Source: Plakobranchus ocellatus (lineage: Eukaryota > Mollusca > Gastropoda > Plakobranchidae). From it: a stretch of 30,150 nt of DNA. The stretch covers positions 807,464 through 837,613 of the forward strand of contig BLXT01005122.1 in assembly GCA_019648995.1 (NCBI GenBank), written 5' to 3'. Positions 1 to 10,600 of this stretch are shown here, in pieces. The notes beneath the pieces were generated by a model. The model was not told the DNA's origin. It searched no databases and saw only the letters and a program-made list of their open reading frames with translations. How positions within the stretch are numbered: position 1 is the stretch's first letter; each line of letters starts with the position of its first letter. The position numbers were made by a program, and so were the translations under genes.

Positions 1-334
1 TATTCAATTTAAAAGTATCCATGAAATTTTTCAGTAAAAATAAAAAAAATTAAATGTGCCCACATTGTCTTTCATCCCTGTAAAACCGAGCAAACGATGC
101 GGATCTAGTTTATGCTCTGTGGATTCATTCATGCAAAGTTCCCTGATGTACAGGACACTAACGTTCTAGCGTGAATACCACCACTGTGTAAAGTCTCACC
201 AACGCGCTCCCTGCGCGAAATGTGTATTATGACATCATCATCCAAGGTTATAATGATTTTACGTCTTTCAGCTTTGCAGACATTTTTTTAGCTTGTTACC
301 AAATGTAGACAAAGAACGCTATGTGTTGGTGGTT
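1..334. other. Upstream non-genic sequence
   Basis: AT-rich sequence with no ORF of coding character and no recognised repeat. Nothing specific is seen. Confidence 0.6.
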
Positions 335-470
335 TCAGTGGGGCGTTGGTGGCACAATGGTTAACGAATGGTTGACATATATAAGAACTCTTCCGACGCA
401 AGTTCGAGCCCACCTTCGATGCCCTGGGCTGACAGTGGCTGAAAACCCTGAGATCAACTTGTTTTTTTAT
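335..470 (+). repeat. tRNA-derived SINE, family A
   Basis: The head carries box A TGGCACAATGG (350-360) and box B AGTTCGAGCCC (401-411), the internal Pol III promoter of a tRNA-derived SINE. The body ends ACCCTGAGATCAACTTG and then a T-rich tail. It shares this layout and tail with the copy at 17395. The short ORF across it is not a gene. Confidence 0.8.
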
Positions 471-1185
471 AATCGATACGTGCAAATCCAAATTTTAGTA
501 GACGTCATTAACGTATAGGGACTCCTGTTAATAAAGATTCTTATTTAGTAAGGGTGAATTTCTTTTTTAAATGTCGCGCAAGTCAGATAATACCAACAAG
601 GACATCTTTAAAGTCACATTCATTATTGCTTGATTCAATATAAAATTAAAATTTGCCTCCTTTGCCTGCATTCAAGATCAAATACTTAGTTGCTTTTGAC
701 TGAATAGAAAGTGCATCGCTTCACAAGAAGGGAAGACACAAAGGCGCTACCCACAGCTCGTGAAAGCATTACATGTATTATACCCTCCGTCAGTCTGTGA
801 GAGTAAGTTTCCTAGATGCCTTCGCGCAAGTCAGCTTGTTTGTTCATTCAGTATTAAACAATACCGACGTACGGGTTATATAAGCATTCAAGCGTAAAAA
901 CAGTAGTATCTTCGCATACCTTGCCCGCCCTTAGCTGTCTAAAGGTTAATTAAAAATATATTGGATGGTACAAGTGTGACCGATATCATCACCCTACGCT
1001 ACTTTGTACAATCAAATCGTATTTACAATAAAATAATCATTCAATTTTTTTTTCGCATTATTGCTCTTAATTAAACCCCTTCCCCCAAATAGTAATCACT
1101 AATTAGCGTGCGAGGCAACCACAATTTACCACCCTCTTAATATGCCAGGGGACTGCCATCGTGCCTACTGGGTACCAGTTCTTTT
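471..1185. other. Intergenic, no gene seen
   Basis: AT-rich DNA without credible ORFs or recognisable repeats. Confidence 0.6.
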
Positions 1186-1263
1186 ATTGTTGTTGTTGTT
1201 GTTTGTTTGTTTGTTTGTTTGTTTGTTTTTGTTGTTGTTGTTGTTTTCTGTTGTTGTTGTTAT
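1186..1263. repeat. (TTG)n / (TTTG)n microsatellite
   Basis: Runs of TTG, then GTTT tetramers, then TTG again. They explain the Leu/Val/Phe-rich and Asn-rich short ORFs over this stretch. Confidence 0.95.
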
Positions 1264-1721
1264 TTTTATCATTTGCTTAAAGCAAATCTTTAATTTTGGG
1301 CCATACTGCAGCCCTTCAACCTTTTTCGCCCGTAATCTCATTTCCTTAAAAAACAAAATAGAAAAATACTGGGTGAACATAGAGGATGAACTTTATTGAA
1401 TCTGAGGAATTTTTAATCTCGCCCTTGCAAAGCAGCATTGATAAGAGGAACGCTAGATAGTAAGCTTAGGCAGCCGCGCTGCATTTTATTTTGATCCCTT
1501 TATTTTTTCACTACTCAAACTATGCCTTCGAAGTACACTTAGCCAAGGCCCAGGCCCTGAAAACTTGTCGGCATTCAAGTCACAACAATGATCCATGGAT
1601 GAGAGTTGCCAAAAAGCAATTTTATAGGCCAAATATAAATATTTCTCTTCAGGTGCCCCGCCTGAAACAGGCATTGGCTGTCATGTTCCTTCATTCAAAC
1701 ATGTTCTGATTTAAACTCATA
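1264..1721. other. Intergenic, no gene seen
   Basis: Only short shadow ORFs are present. The sequence may include more of the decayed LINE that follows, but no similarity could be read by eye. Confidence 0.5.
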
Positions 1722-2100
1722 AAGTGTTGTTGCTAGCCTTGCTTATTTCCCATAAGTTAAGGCTTTCCATAAAAGCTATCCTTTGTCTACCCCTATTGCA
1801 TTTGTCTTCAATCTTTCCTGTGATTCCTAGGCGTTCCCAACATTCGTATCGTCAAATATGTCCCAAAAATTGAAGTCGCCTCTGTCTTATAGTTGTCATA
1901 AATGATCGCTCAGGATTAGCTACTTTCAGCATCGATTCATTAGCCCTCCCTTCCATCCATGAAATCCTAATCATTTTTCTGCTAATCCACATCTCTACTG
2001 CTTCCAGTTTTCTCTCTGTTTCTTTCTTTATTGCCCAGCACTCGTACTAGCCATACATAAATATTATGAGAAAATAAAATGAGAAGTAGACCAACATTTT
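1722..2100 (-). mobile_element. LINE (non-LTR retrotransposon) relic, C-terminal end of the reverse transcriptase ORF
   Basis: Read on the minus strand from about 2100 to 1727, the sequence gives MYG, YECWAIKKETERKLEAVEMW, ISRKMIRISW, then RRLQFLGHI, TGKIEDKCNRGRQRIAF and SLNLWE. This is the familiar block that follows the RT domain in many endonuclease-type LINEs (consensus-like YGSECWTL, RKLEAFEMWCYRRMLRISW, RRLRFFGHI, GKIEGKRGRGRQR). At least two in-frame stops interrupt it: one between MYG and YECW, and one just after GHI. It is dead and 5'-truncated within what can be read. The clade (RTE, CR1 or Jockey group) cannot be settled by eye. Confidence 0.85.
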
Positions 2101-2280
2101 GCCTCTTTGCGAATAGGTCTATAGTTGAGCCGCGGCCGCGGTAATAAAATAAATACTTTGCAAAAAAAAAATGTCTAAAAATTGTTTTAAAGTTTTTTTT
2201 TGTTTGTTTGTTGTTTTTTTTTAATAAAACATTTGATATTCTAATAAATGAAAGACCTGCCACGGCTTGTGTTTGCTATT

Positions 2281-2410
2281 TGCGTTGGGGGCACAAACGT
2301 TTGCAAAATTGCCCTGAAATATGCAGAATAACGTTCGGACACGGGTTCGAGCCCGTCACCCGCAGAGCGGGACAAAAAAAAAAAGCTGATATCAACTCAA
2401 AGTAAACGGG
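2281..2410 (+). repeat. tRNA-derived SINE, family A, diverged
   Basis: A perfect box B GGTTCGAGCCC lies at 2344-2354, preceded by a degenerate box A (GGGGCACAAACG near 2287) at the usual distance. An A-run and a GATATCAACT tail resembling the GAGATCAACTT of other copies follow. Confidence 0.65.
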
Positions 2411-3399
2411 ATATATGGCAAAATAAAACAAAACAGAACAAAAAAGACAAAATATGTATTTTATTGTTTATTGAGAAAGTGGCAAGTCGATTCTGTTAAT
2501 CGCTGAAAACTCAAAGTAATCTTGTGTTTGCTGGGGTAGATAATGGACTTATTAAACATAACTTAAGTAATTTTCTCTCTTCTAGTAAACCCAATGATGG
2601 TGATTGGGAATGGACCATTTTGCCATTGCTCGCTTAAAATACAGGCTTTATAAAAGAAAGATAAGGCAAAAGCTAACAATATTTTATTGGATATCAAGAA
2701 ACTCCCAAATTAGATTATCTTGTTTCAATATCATCTAGGCAAATGTGCAAATGATTTAAAAGAAAATATAAGTTTACAATAACGTGAAATAAGATATATG
2801 CTACGTTGATAATCATTTTGAATACTAATATTTTTCTTCTGTTAACCTCACACTTTTACCTCTAAAGCTACGGTAGTAGCCCTAAAGGTGCCTATTTTAT
2901 GACCTAAATTTCTTTGCACAGCTTCGAGAGCTTTCGTCTTTTTTAACAAAGCTTTAAATTCAACCATATTTGAAAAAATACACTGTCATGACAAAAATTG
3001 TCTTTTTCACTAAATCTAAGAACCATTTTAGTGTTTACAAACATTGCATGTCGATTCGAAAACAATTCTTGATTTCCTGGTACATCCTTCAAATCTTACT
3101 AAATTTTTTTATATAATTAGAGATACTCTCGCTGTTCTTCATTCGAAGAATTACAAATATTTTCTCGCATCATCCCCTCTCCCTTTATCTATTATTGTCG
3201 AGTATATATAGACAAAACAAAGAAACAAACGAACGACACTATCACTTGATCTCATTAGCCTGAACCTATCCGACCCTAGCACGAGGCCTCCTGAATGATT
3301 GCCCCGCTCTGCCTAGCAGAACTGTGCCTCAGAGGCAGAACTTGGTCTCAGGTTCTTAATTTGTTTTATTTGGCTTTCCTGTCCCGAATTTCAAAGGTC
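2411..3399. other. Upstream non-genic sequence
   Basis: Very AT-rich with no coding-like ORF. Around 3259-3355 is a GC-richer patch (ACGAGGCCTCC, CCCCGCTCTGCC) that may be an unclassified repeat fragment. Confidence 0.5.
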
Positions 3400-3642
3400 C
3401 TGGCAAATGTGGTCTAAAAATAGGCCAGACGAGACTACAGTTTGTGCAGCAACCAATCGAAGAGAAGACTCAGAAGAGGGAAATTCTTCGAATGGCGATC
3501 TGGTGGTGGTCGTGTCTGGCAGCAGAGCTGGCGATTTCAGCCCTCAGAGGATTATAAACGGTCTACTGATTACACGCTGGGCTTGGCCGTCATTCTTTTG
3601 TTCAGCCCGGAACTGCACTTCAAATCATGATTCTTTTTTAAA
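3400..3642 (+). promoter_or_regulatory. Candidate promoter and untranslated first exon of the KIF14-like gene
   Basis: This block is locally GC-richer than its surroundings. It holds a CCAAT box (3453-3457) and TTCAAA (3619-3624), the reverse of a CHR-type TTTGAA element. CCAAT plus CHR is typical of G2/M genes, including vertebrate KIF14. It ends at a strong donor match aaa|gtgagt (3643). Splicing from here to the acceptor-like gcatcagcag (to 6490) would give a 5' UTR ending just before the ATG. All of this is inference; no transcript evidence is available. Confidence 0.25.
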
Positions 3643-3704
3643 GTGAGTCGCGGTCAAGAGAATAATGTTTGATAATTTTATTCAAAGCTAGTGACCCCTG
3701 GCCA

Positions 3705-4440
3705 TCTAGATTAGATCTAGACTAGACTCTAGATCTAGATTCTAGATCTAGATCTAGACCCTTAGATTCTTTTCTGGTATTGATGCACAATAATACATTC
3801 TGATATGATAGTCATTTTTATAGATCTAGGCCTATAGTGTACTGAAGCCAGTGCAAAAAGTTTCAATTGTTGCAAATTAGCCTACCATATTTGAAGATAT
3901 TTATAGAACTTTAGAATTATTAGGCCTATAGAATATATTTTCAGCTTATTTTGTAATTTTTCCTTTTCGTGAGAAGATGGTACTAGATCTAGGGTGATCT
4001 CTACTGATGGATTTAGATAAGATCCAGGCCTTAAATGTAACACAGGTTCAGTTTGAGAGAGGCCTAATCTAGATCTAGAGATAATTCTAGATCTAAATTT
4101 AGATCCATACTGTGACAAAACTTCAAAAGTGATTGGCGATATTTAAAAGAATAATGACGAAAGGAAGGCAGTCTTACTCTTAGTTGGCACTCCTGGAGCA
4201 AATGAGACTGCTTCTAGATCTTTACCGACAAAATAAAGAGGTTGCAGGCCAAGTTATAATGTAAATAGTACTGCCTTCAAAGAATATCTAGATCTATGTT
4301 CACGATTTTATTTTCTTAACCTCTTCATTTTGTTGGTTTCTGATTAAGATAAGGAGCACTCTTCATTTCATCTGTAGCTTATCAAAAGATTCTAGGTCTA
4401 GAACTAGAAGTGGATCTATCAGCTCCAGGAGTAGGCCTAC
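3705..4440. repeat. TCTAGATCTAGA-rich stretch
   Basis: The palindromic hexamers TCTAGA and AGATCT recur densely: a nearly pure run at about 3708-3760, then scattered copies near 3825, 3985, 4068, 4090, 4215, 4288 and 4392. Further copies occur at about 5570-5584 and 6036. AGGCCTA palindromes are mixed in (3830, 3923, 4060). It looks like a degenerated short-period repeat; no function is evident. Confidence 0.75.
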
Positions 4441-4810
4441 CTTGTAGTCAACTGTTGACAATTTTTTACAAAATTTATTTTACAATTGTCAACAATTACA
4501 AATAATTTTGTCCAAAAAAATGACACCTTTGTAGGGAAATTTTTTGAGAAAAGAGTGATCACCATCTTGGATACTGGCGACCTAGTTTTAGTTGATCAGG
4601 TCTGTTTCTGCAATAAATTTAGAAATAAAATTCTAATTTGACAAGTAGATTTCATAAAATGTACATTTTTTTGTGTGCATATATTAGGAGGACTGCCTTG
4701 GGAGCTTCATAAAGGTTATATCTCCTTAGCACTGGAAATACTATTAGTATTATAACATTTTGAACATAATTTGTCATGGGGTTTGTCCTTTAAATGCCAA
4801 ATTTTATTCT

Positions 4811-4935
4811 GGCTAGTGCCGGGGCGAGCGCTCTGAGGGCACTCGTAACCCTAGGTTACATGCTATAGGCTGCGGGTAGTGCTTGAGCACAGAGCTTATG
4901 CGGTCATGTTGGCGATAGCCTTTGGTCTTACTTTT
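4811..4935 (+). other. GC-rich patch with small stem-loops, followed by T7
   Basis: This is an isolated GC-rich block in AT-rich DNA. It contains GAGCGCTC (palindrome), GTAAC-CCTAG-GTTAC and GTGC-TTGA-GCAC stem-loops, and ends in CTTACTTTTTTT, a run that could end Pol III transcription. It does not match any snRNA, 7SL, Y, vault, 5S or RNase P RNA I can recall, and no box A/B pair is visible. It may be an ncRNA, an unclassified repeat or chance. Confidence 0.2.
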
Positions 4936-6490
4936 TTTACTCCAAACTTGACCAAAGCCCTTATAGCTTACAGTTGTAATGCAATTTAAAATGTGCAAAA
5001 ATATGAAAGCATCTTATTCCTCTCTCCGTAATTGAAAAAAAATCCTTTTCGCCATAAAAGTCTAACAAACCCACAACATGCATCAGCTCCCATTCCTCTC
5101 TTGCAGACTGTTTTCAGTTTACCTTAATACAAATAGCTGACTTCTATAATGTCTATTGTGCCCGATAGTAATCCACTGGGCAATGACAAAGAGCAGTAGT
5201 TGACCTATAGTCTCATGAGCAAAGCTGTTCATTAACCCAAGAACCCATTCATTTGGCCACTTCTTTAAGCACATAACAATTGGCTGCTCGAGCAGAATGG
5301 TATATATATATGGACAAAAGGGAGAATTGTCATCACAGTATGGGCATGGAAAGGTCGCAGATTTTTTTCCTTTAAATCATTAAATCAAAGCGTGGGGGAA
5401 GGGATTGGGGGCTGGTGGTGCACTGTTTGTGGTGTCATCCTCCTGTTTCGCTGAGACGAGAAACAAACGTCACTGATCAAGCAGTACTCAGTTAACCCAT
5501 TAATCCATTCATTAACCTGTGTTAATGTCTCAACCAGGCACTACTAGTCGGACGGTCACCAAGTGATGTCTAGATTCTAGATCTACATTAAGCTTTAAAG
5601 TCTTGAACTCTCTTTACCTCTAAGGGAGGTATTCTGTGCAGGGGACCACTAGGCATATATTTTTACAGTGCTTCCCATAGGTAGCCCTAATTTAGTCTGA
5701 AGGTCATTTCAAAGGGATATACAATTTATTAGCTTTATTTTAAAGCTGTCATCTGTAATATTTTTAAATAGCATTCCAAGCATTATTTTCATATAAAAAG
5801 TTACTTATAGGTGACTTCCGGCTACAATCAGTACAGTACTTACTGGCTTGTGCAACTAAATTAACACATAACCTTTTAAAGGCTAAAAGTAGTATACCTG
5901 GAATCCGCTATTCCACCTCTTTTTTTTCTATAATTTAAGGGAAAACAAAAAATTAAAAGAAAACTTTATAAATACAGAGCTTGTAGTATTGATAGTGTAA
6001 CAAGCTCTTGATTCTTGAGTCAAAATTTCAGATCAAGATCTAGGAAGCAGGTATAAAAATATATACTATTTTTTTTTTTAGATTATATTTTCCAAGAAAG
6101 AGAATTATATTTTATGATGAGATGTAGAAAATCTATTTGGGGCAAAATTGAGAATCAGTGACATATTAGAGCATTCAGGCCAGATCTGAATCTGTTTAAT
6201 TTTTTATTGAATTTGATAAGTTTACACCATGGCTAATAACAATTATTATTGGTCTGGAATCCATTTCTTGCACATACTCAAGACTCTATTTTCTATCTAG
6301 TAGTCTTCAATTTCTCATATTTTGTAAAAATTTGTGTTAAAGGAAAAAATAAAATAAAATATATTTATAATATGAATTTTGATAGACCCGTAGATTTTCA
6401 AAGAGCCTCATGTTACTTCAATATTTTTATGTAATTTTACTTACTTTTATATATTATGCATGAATGTGCTTTGTTTTCGTTGCATCAGCA
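4936..6490. other. Probable 5' UTR intron or upstream sequence
   Basis: AT-rich with no credible ORF. A polypyrimidine-poor but acceptable acceptor, gcatcagcag, lies just before 6491, 18 bases upstream of the ATG. Confidence 0.5.
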
Positions 6491-6508
6491 GGTTTGAAAC
6501 ACTAAAGT

Positions 6509-7638
6509 ATGGCAGCAAACGGTTCACCACGCAAAGTAGTCAAAGCCAAAAGGGTGCTGCCGTCTGTGCCACCTGAGAGCCCAAGGCTGAAATCTGTTCA
6601 TTTTAACAGTGAAACTATAGAGACCTCCATTGGTGGCACACAAAGAGTGGGAAAAATTAAACAGGATGTGCTCCTTCATTTTGATACACCTGCCCCTGCC
6701 TTGTCCAAGGCAGGCTCGCGAAAGACAAGTGGTCAAACCACACCTCGGACAACTGCACGTGTCTGCGCTACATCTAGGCATCATGGGAAGGAAAATAAAA
6801 AAGTTAACGGTGCAGTTGATTCTGTTACAACAAACGGGAACTCTGTGCTGTCATCAGAATCTGCATCAGAGGACTCTTCTAGTGATTGTGTAGATGTACA
6901 AGTGATTAATGGTGACCATGAGCTCAGTCAACAGTTAACTATCTCAACCAATCTGTCTTCCACCTCTGCCACCAATTCCATAAAATATTCATCTGAAAAC
7001 AACAGTACTACAGATTGCACTGATTCAGAGTCTGTGGTATCAAAACAAGCAGCCTCTCATACTCATAATGCTTCATCTACAATAATACATAATGAATGTG
7101 TAGAACATGAAACATCTGATTCTAGCCAGAAAAAGAAGAGACTGCAATCACAAAATACAGCAGGAAATAATTCTAACACAAAATCTACCTCGTGCAATTC
7201 AGATGATTCTGAATCATATTCAGTTTCTACCGAAAATGATGTTGGAAAAAATGAGCAGCAACAAACTGCAGGTAAAAGCAAAATGTCTGTCACCAGTTCA
7301 AAACCACCTCTCCCAGGTACTGCATCGTCCTCGACAGAGCAGGTAGCAATGTCTGCCCCTGCTTCTTCACAAAATGATCGCAGGACCACTATGGATCGCA
7401 TTGATGCTGTGTGTCAGAGCCCATTCCGTACACCTGACAGCAGACAGGCTCGCCGACACACACTGGAGAGCAGAGTTTTCTCCACACCTGACTGTTACAG
7501 AGATGTAGCTATGGGAACTCCGCGTCGACTCTTGCCAACCATCCAGGATGATTCTGTAGACGAAGGTGTCGATGATCCTGATGAGAGCTCCAGCTGTAGT
7601 ATCATGGTGGCTGTGAGAGTGCGACCTTTTGTGCAAAG
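6509..7638 (+). CDS. KIF14: KIF14-like exon 1: N-terminal extension and first motor strand
   Basis: This exon encodes residues 1-376 plus two bases of Arg377. The ATG at 6509 has A at -3 and G at +4, and an in-frame TAA lies two codons upstream at 6503-6505, so the start is well supported. The region is Ser/Thr/Asn-rich and looks disordered. Visible motifs are a CDK-type SPRK (6-9), a basic patch RKVVKAKR (8-15), a KEN box (94-96), a basic KKKR (208-211), SPFRTPDSR (304-312) and TPRR (337-340). An acidic stretch follows (about 347-360). The motor begins at [11 protein letters not shown] (364-374). The donor is gtttgt at 7639; frame-open reading past 7638 is intron. In vertebrate KIF14 this extension binds PRC1; no direct motif for that is recognisable here. 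Confidence 0.93.
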
Positions 7639-10600
7639 GTTTGTCACTGTACAGACAGAATCTTTGTGTGTCCTGAATTTCCATCTAGGCTTCATTTCTT
7701 GATCTTTTTGAGTAATTTCTCTTGCGAAATGTAAAGTTATGGCTTAAAAAAAAACCCAACTTATATTTAAAAAAAAACCTATTTGTGTAGAATGCTGTTT
7801 CTTCTGATTTTTTTTTTTTTTGTGTATGTATGTATGTTAAATTTCTGATGCATATTTTCTCAACTTAGACATAGTTTATGTATAAAAAAAAATATATTAC
7901 AAGATTTTTCATTGCATTCAAATAGAAACTAGGCTGAACTGATTATGTTCTAACTATTTTACAAACATATCCTCCTTTTTTATTTGCAGAGAATTATCTG
8001 ACGTAAACACACGCTGTGTGGTGTCCATGCAAGGTAATGAAACGACTGTAACCACCGATAGCGGTGCAGTTCATCGCTTTGCCTATGACTTCTCTTTTTG
8101 GTCTCATGACCGAACGTCCGAGGAGTTCTGTGGTCAAGAGGAAGTGTACACTCGGCTTGCTCAGCCTTTGCTCGGAAAGGCTTTTGAAGGTTACAACACT
8201 TGTCTCTTTGCCTATGGGCAGACAGGGAGTGGGAAAAGCTACTGGTGAGTAGAAAAGAGAAGCAAATTATAATTGTTTCGAACCTGCGACTGAAGTGTCA
8301 CTGCAGATCTCAGGATGGATTCACTATCCACTGTGCCACCAATGCCCCCATTTTTCACGGGAAAATTTCCCTTTATAATATTAGTGATTGTCGGTCATGT
8401 TTCTAGTTGTGGTTCAATGTGTTTTACATCATGTTTATGAGCATGAATCAAAGACTTTGAAAAAAATCTTATGGTTTGCTGTTTATTTTTCCATCTTCTT
8501 TGTAAAAAATATAAAAGTATTTAATGGACTTCTTGCATGCACATTTTTAAAAATACTTTGTAAAGCAAATTGCAGAGTTCTGAAGTTTAATGTTGAACAT
8601 AAAATATTTTCTTCCAGCATAATGGGCCACACTGGAGAAACTGGAATAATTCCTCGATTCTGTGAGGAGCTTTTCTTGAGGGCGGATACATTAGCCACTA
8701 AGAAACAAGTAAGGGTTTGTTTTTTTTTTTTCCTGGGTGACTTTTCCCCATTTGTATAAACTCGATTGTTATTGTTACTGATTAGTTTTTTTGTTTGTTT
8801 TTTCCTGCTATAAATCTTTGAATTTCGTTTAAAAATGTGAATATATGTCTTTAGTGAATCTGCATACATAAACTACTGTTACCATTTGAACTGTTTCTTT
8901 TTCATCACGTTTTTTTTTTCTTTCTTCTTTTCCCACCTTTTGGTACACTTGGTATCTTTAAAACTAATGGTACTTATTTAGCGTTATTTACACTATTTTT
9001 AGGCTTATCTCTAAAAGTTTTTACATGGAGTGACACATGCCTTTAATTCTTGTTAACAATTGATAATCAGTGGCCTATTTGAGAAAATAAACCAGTAGAA
9101 ACGCTGAAAAAGTGGACTCCAATAATCAATCAATCCACCTCTCCTTTTAACTATCGTGGTTCTTTCATCAAATTTCTATTATTATCTTGTAACACGAGGA
9201 AACGGATGACCTCCTACTGATGTCCATATTCTCCAAGTTTTTTTTTTTTTATGAACAAATCAAATTATTTCATTGTGCTTTAGTCCAAGAAAATTGAACT
9301 TATTTTAAATCATACGCTGACAAATAAAAGATAATAAGTTCTGAAAAAAAAAAAAAACTAATGAAAAGGAAATTTTGTTTACTAAATTTGGAAGCATTTG
9401 TCGTGAGCCTAATGAGACTATGTAGGGAGTTGCTTTTTTTAGAATTTTTCATCATTATATTAAACAGTTTAAAGTGCCTTTAGGTGATCTGCGAATGTTG
9501 AAAATTGGATAGGAGTATGTTAGTTCCAAGCCAAGATAAGGAATCTTGAATCTATTTTATTCAAAAACAACTCTGATCATGGAAGAAACATTTCATTTTT
9601 TTTTTCTCTTCTCAAAAGTTTCATGTGGAACATTTAACTCTTTAAAACCTTCACTGACCTGAAGACATTTATTCACTCCACTTTTGCAATGGTCATTATA
9701 AATGTGTTTTGAGAATTAAATAAGAGTGATCTGCTTTGGCATTTCTTGCGAACTGAGATTATAAAATAGACATGGGTTATTGTTTTTGCTGCTGATTTCT
9801 TTGCCTGAATATAGTGAATGCTTTAAACTGGCTTAGTTTATTTTGTGTAAATCACATGTAAAATTCAGCCAATTTATCTCTCATTTATGACATGTTTTTG
9901 TTTTTGTGTCGTTCAATGAAGTTATAACTTGCCAGTGTATCTATTATGAATTGATTTTAGGGAAATTCAAATTTTGATAAATATATTATTATTAAGTAAA
10001 TCAAAAGATAATCTTCTTGCTATTTCTTCAGAGAGTTTCATCCTAAGAACGATCATAATTTATTAATGGTACCTCAAACAAACATAATAATAATATCTTG
10101 TCGCTTGTTTGGAGTTTTTTAAATGGTTGGTTGCCATTTTTTGGGGGGACAATAATATTTCCAGTCATTATAAAGTACGTGTATCTTAAATGTAGTGTAA
10201 AAGATCCTTAAACGTTGTGCCAATCACTTCAGAGAAAGGATCGCCAAGGTTAAACTGTTGAAGGATTTAAGTTATATAACTTAATGGTTTGGCTCAATTT
10301 TGACCTCTGTTAATGGCTGTGTTGATCAGATGAAAATGTTACACAAGGAGAATCTGATCGGACAACTGCGATCTTCTCGTTCCAATTTTTGTATCAAATG
10401 ATGTGGCATGCACACCGATTCAGCCGCTGATTTCCTTATTGGTAATAGAAGTGCTACCGTTCATTTTATGAGTTTATGTCTAGTCTTTTGAGGCCCTGTA
10501 TCTTCATACTTAGTCAGGATTAACCAAAATATGTCTGTGTGCAGGGAATGTCTGTCTGTTGTATCCTCTCCGCACCGTTATCAGCGATTGTTTGTACAGA

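Noticed and set aside
3259-3360. Possible minus-strand SINE (AACCTGAGACCAAGTT on the reverse strand)
   Set aside because: The tail motif resembles family A but the expected box B and box A do not follow; chance or another repeat.
4813-4998. Minus-strand ORF of 61 codons over the GC-rich block
   Set aside because: Too short, no similarity, no splice context; noted instead as a structured patch.
7063-7401. Minus-strand ORF of 112 codons rich in Cys, Phe and Ser
   Set aside because: It is the antisense shadow of the Ser/Thr-rich N-terminal exon of the kinesin.
7639-7702. Exon 1 reading frame stays open for 21 codons past 7638
   Set aside because: The following residues have no kinesin match, while splicing at 7638 to 7990 continues the motor sequence (PFVQRELSDVN) in phase.
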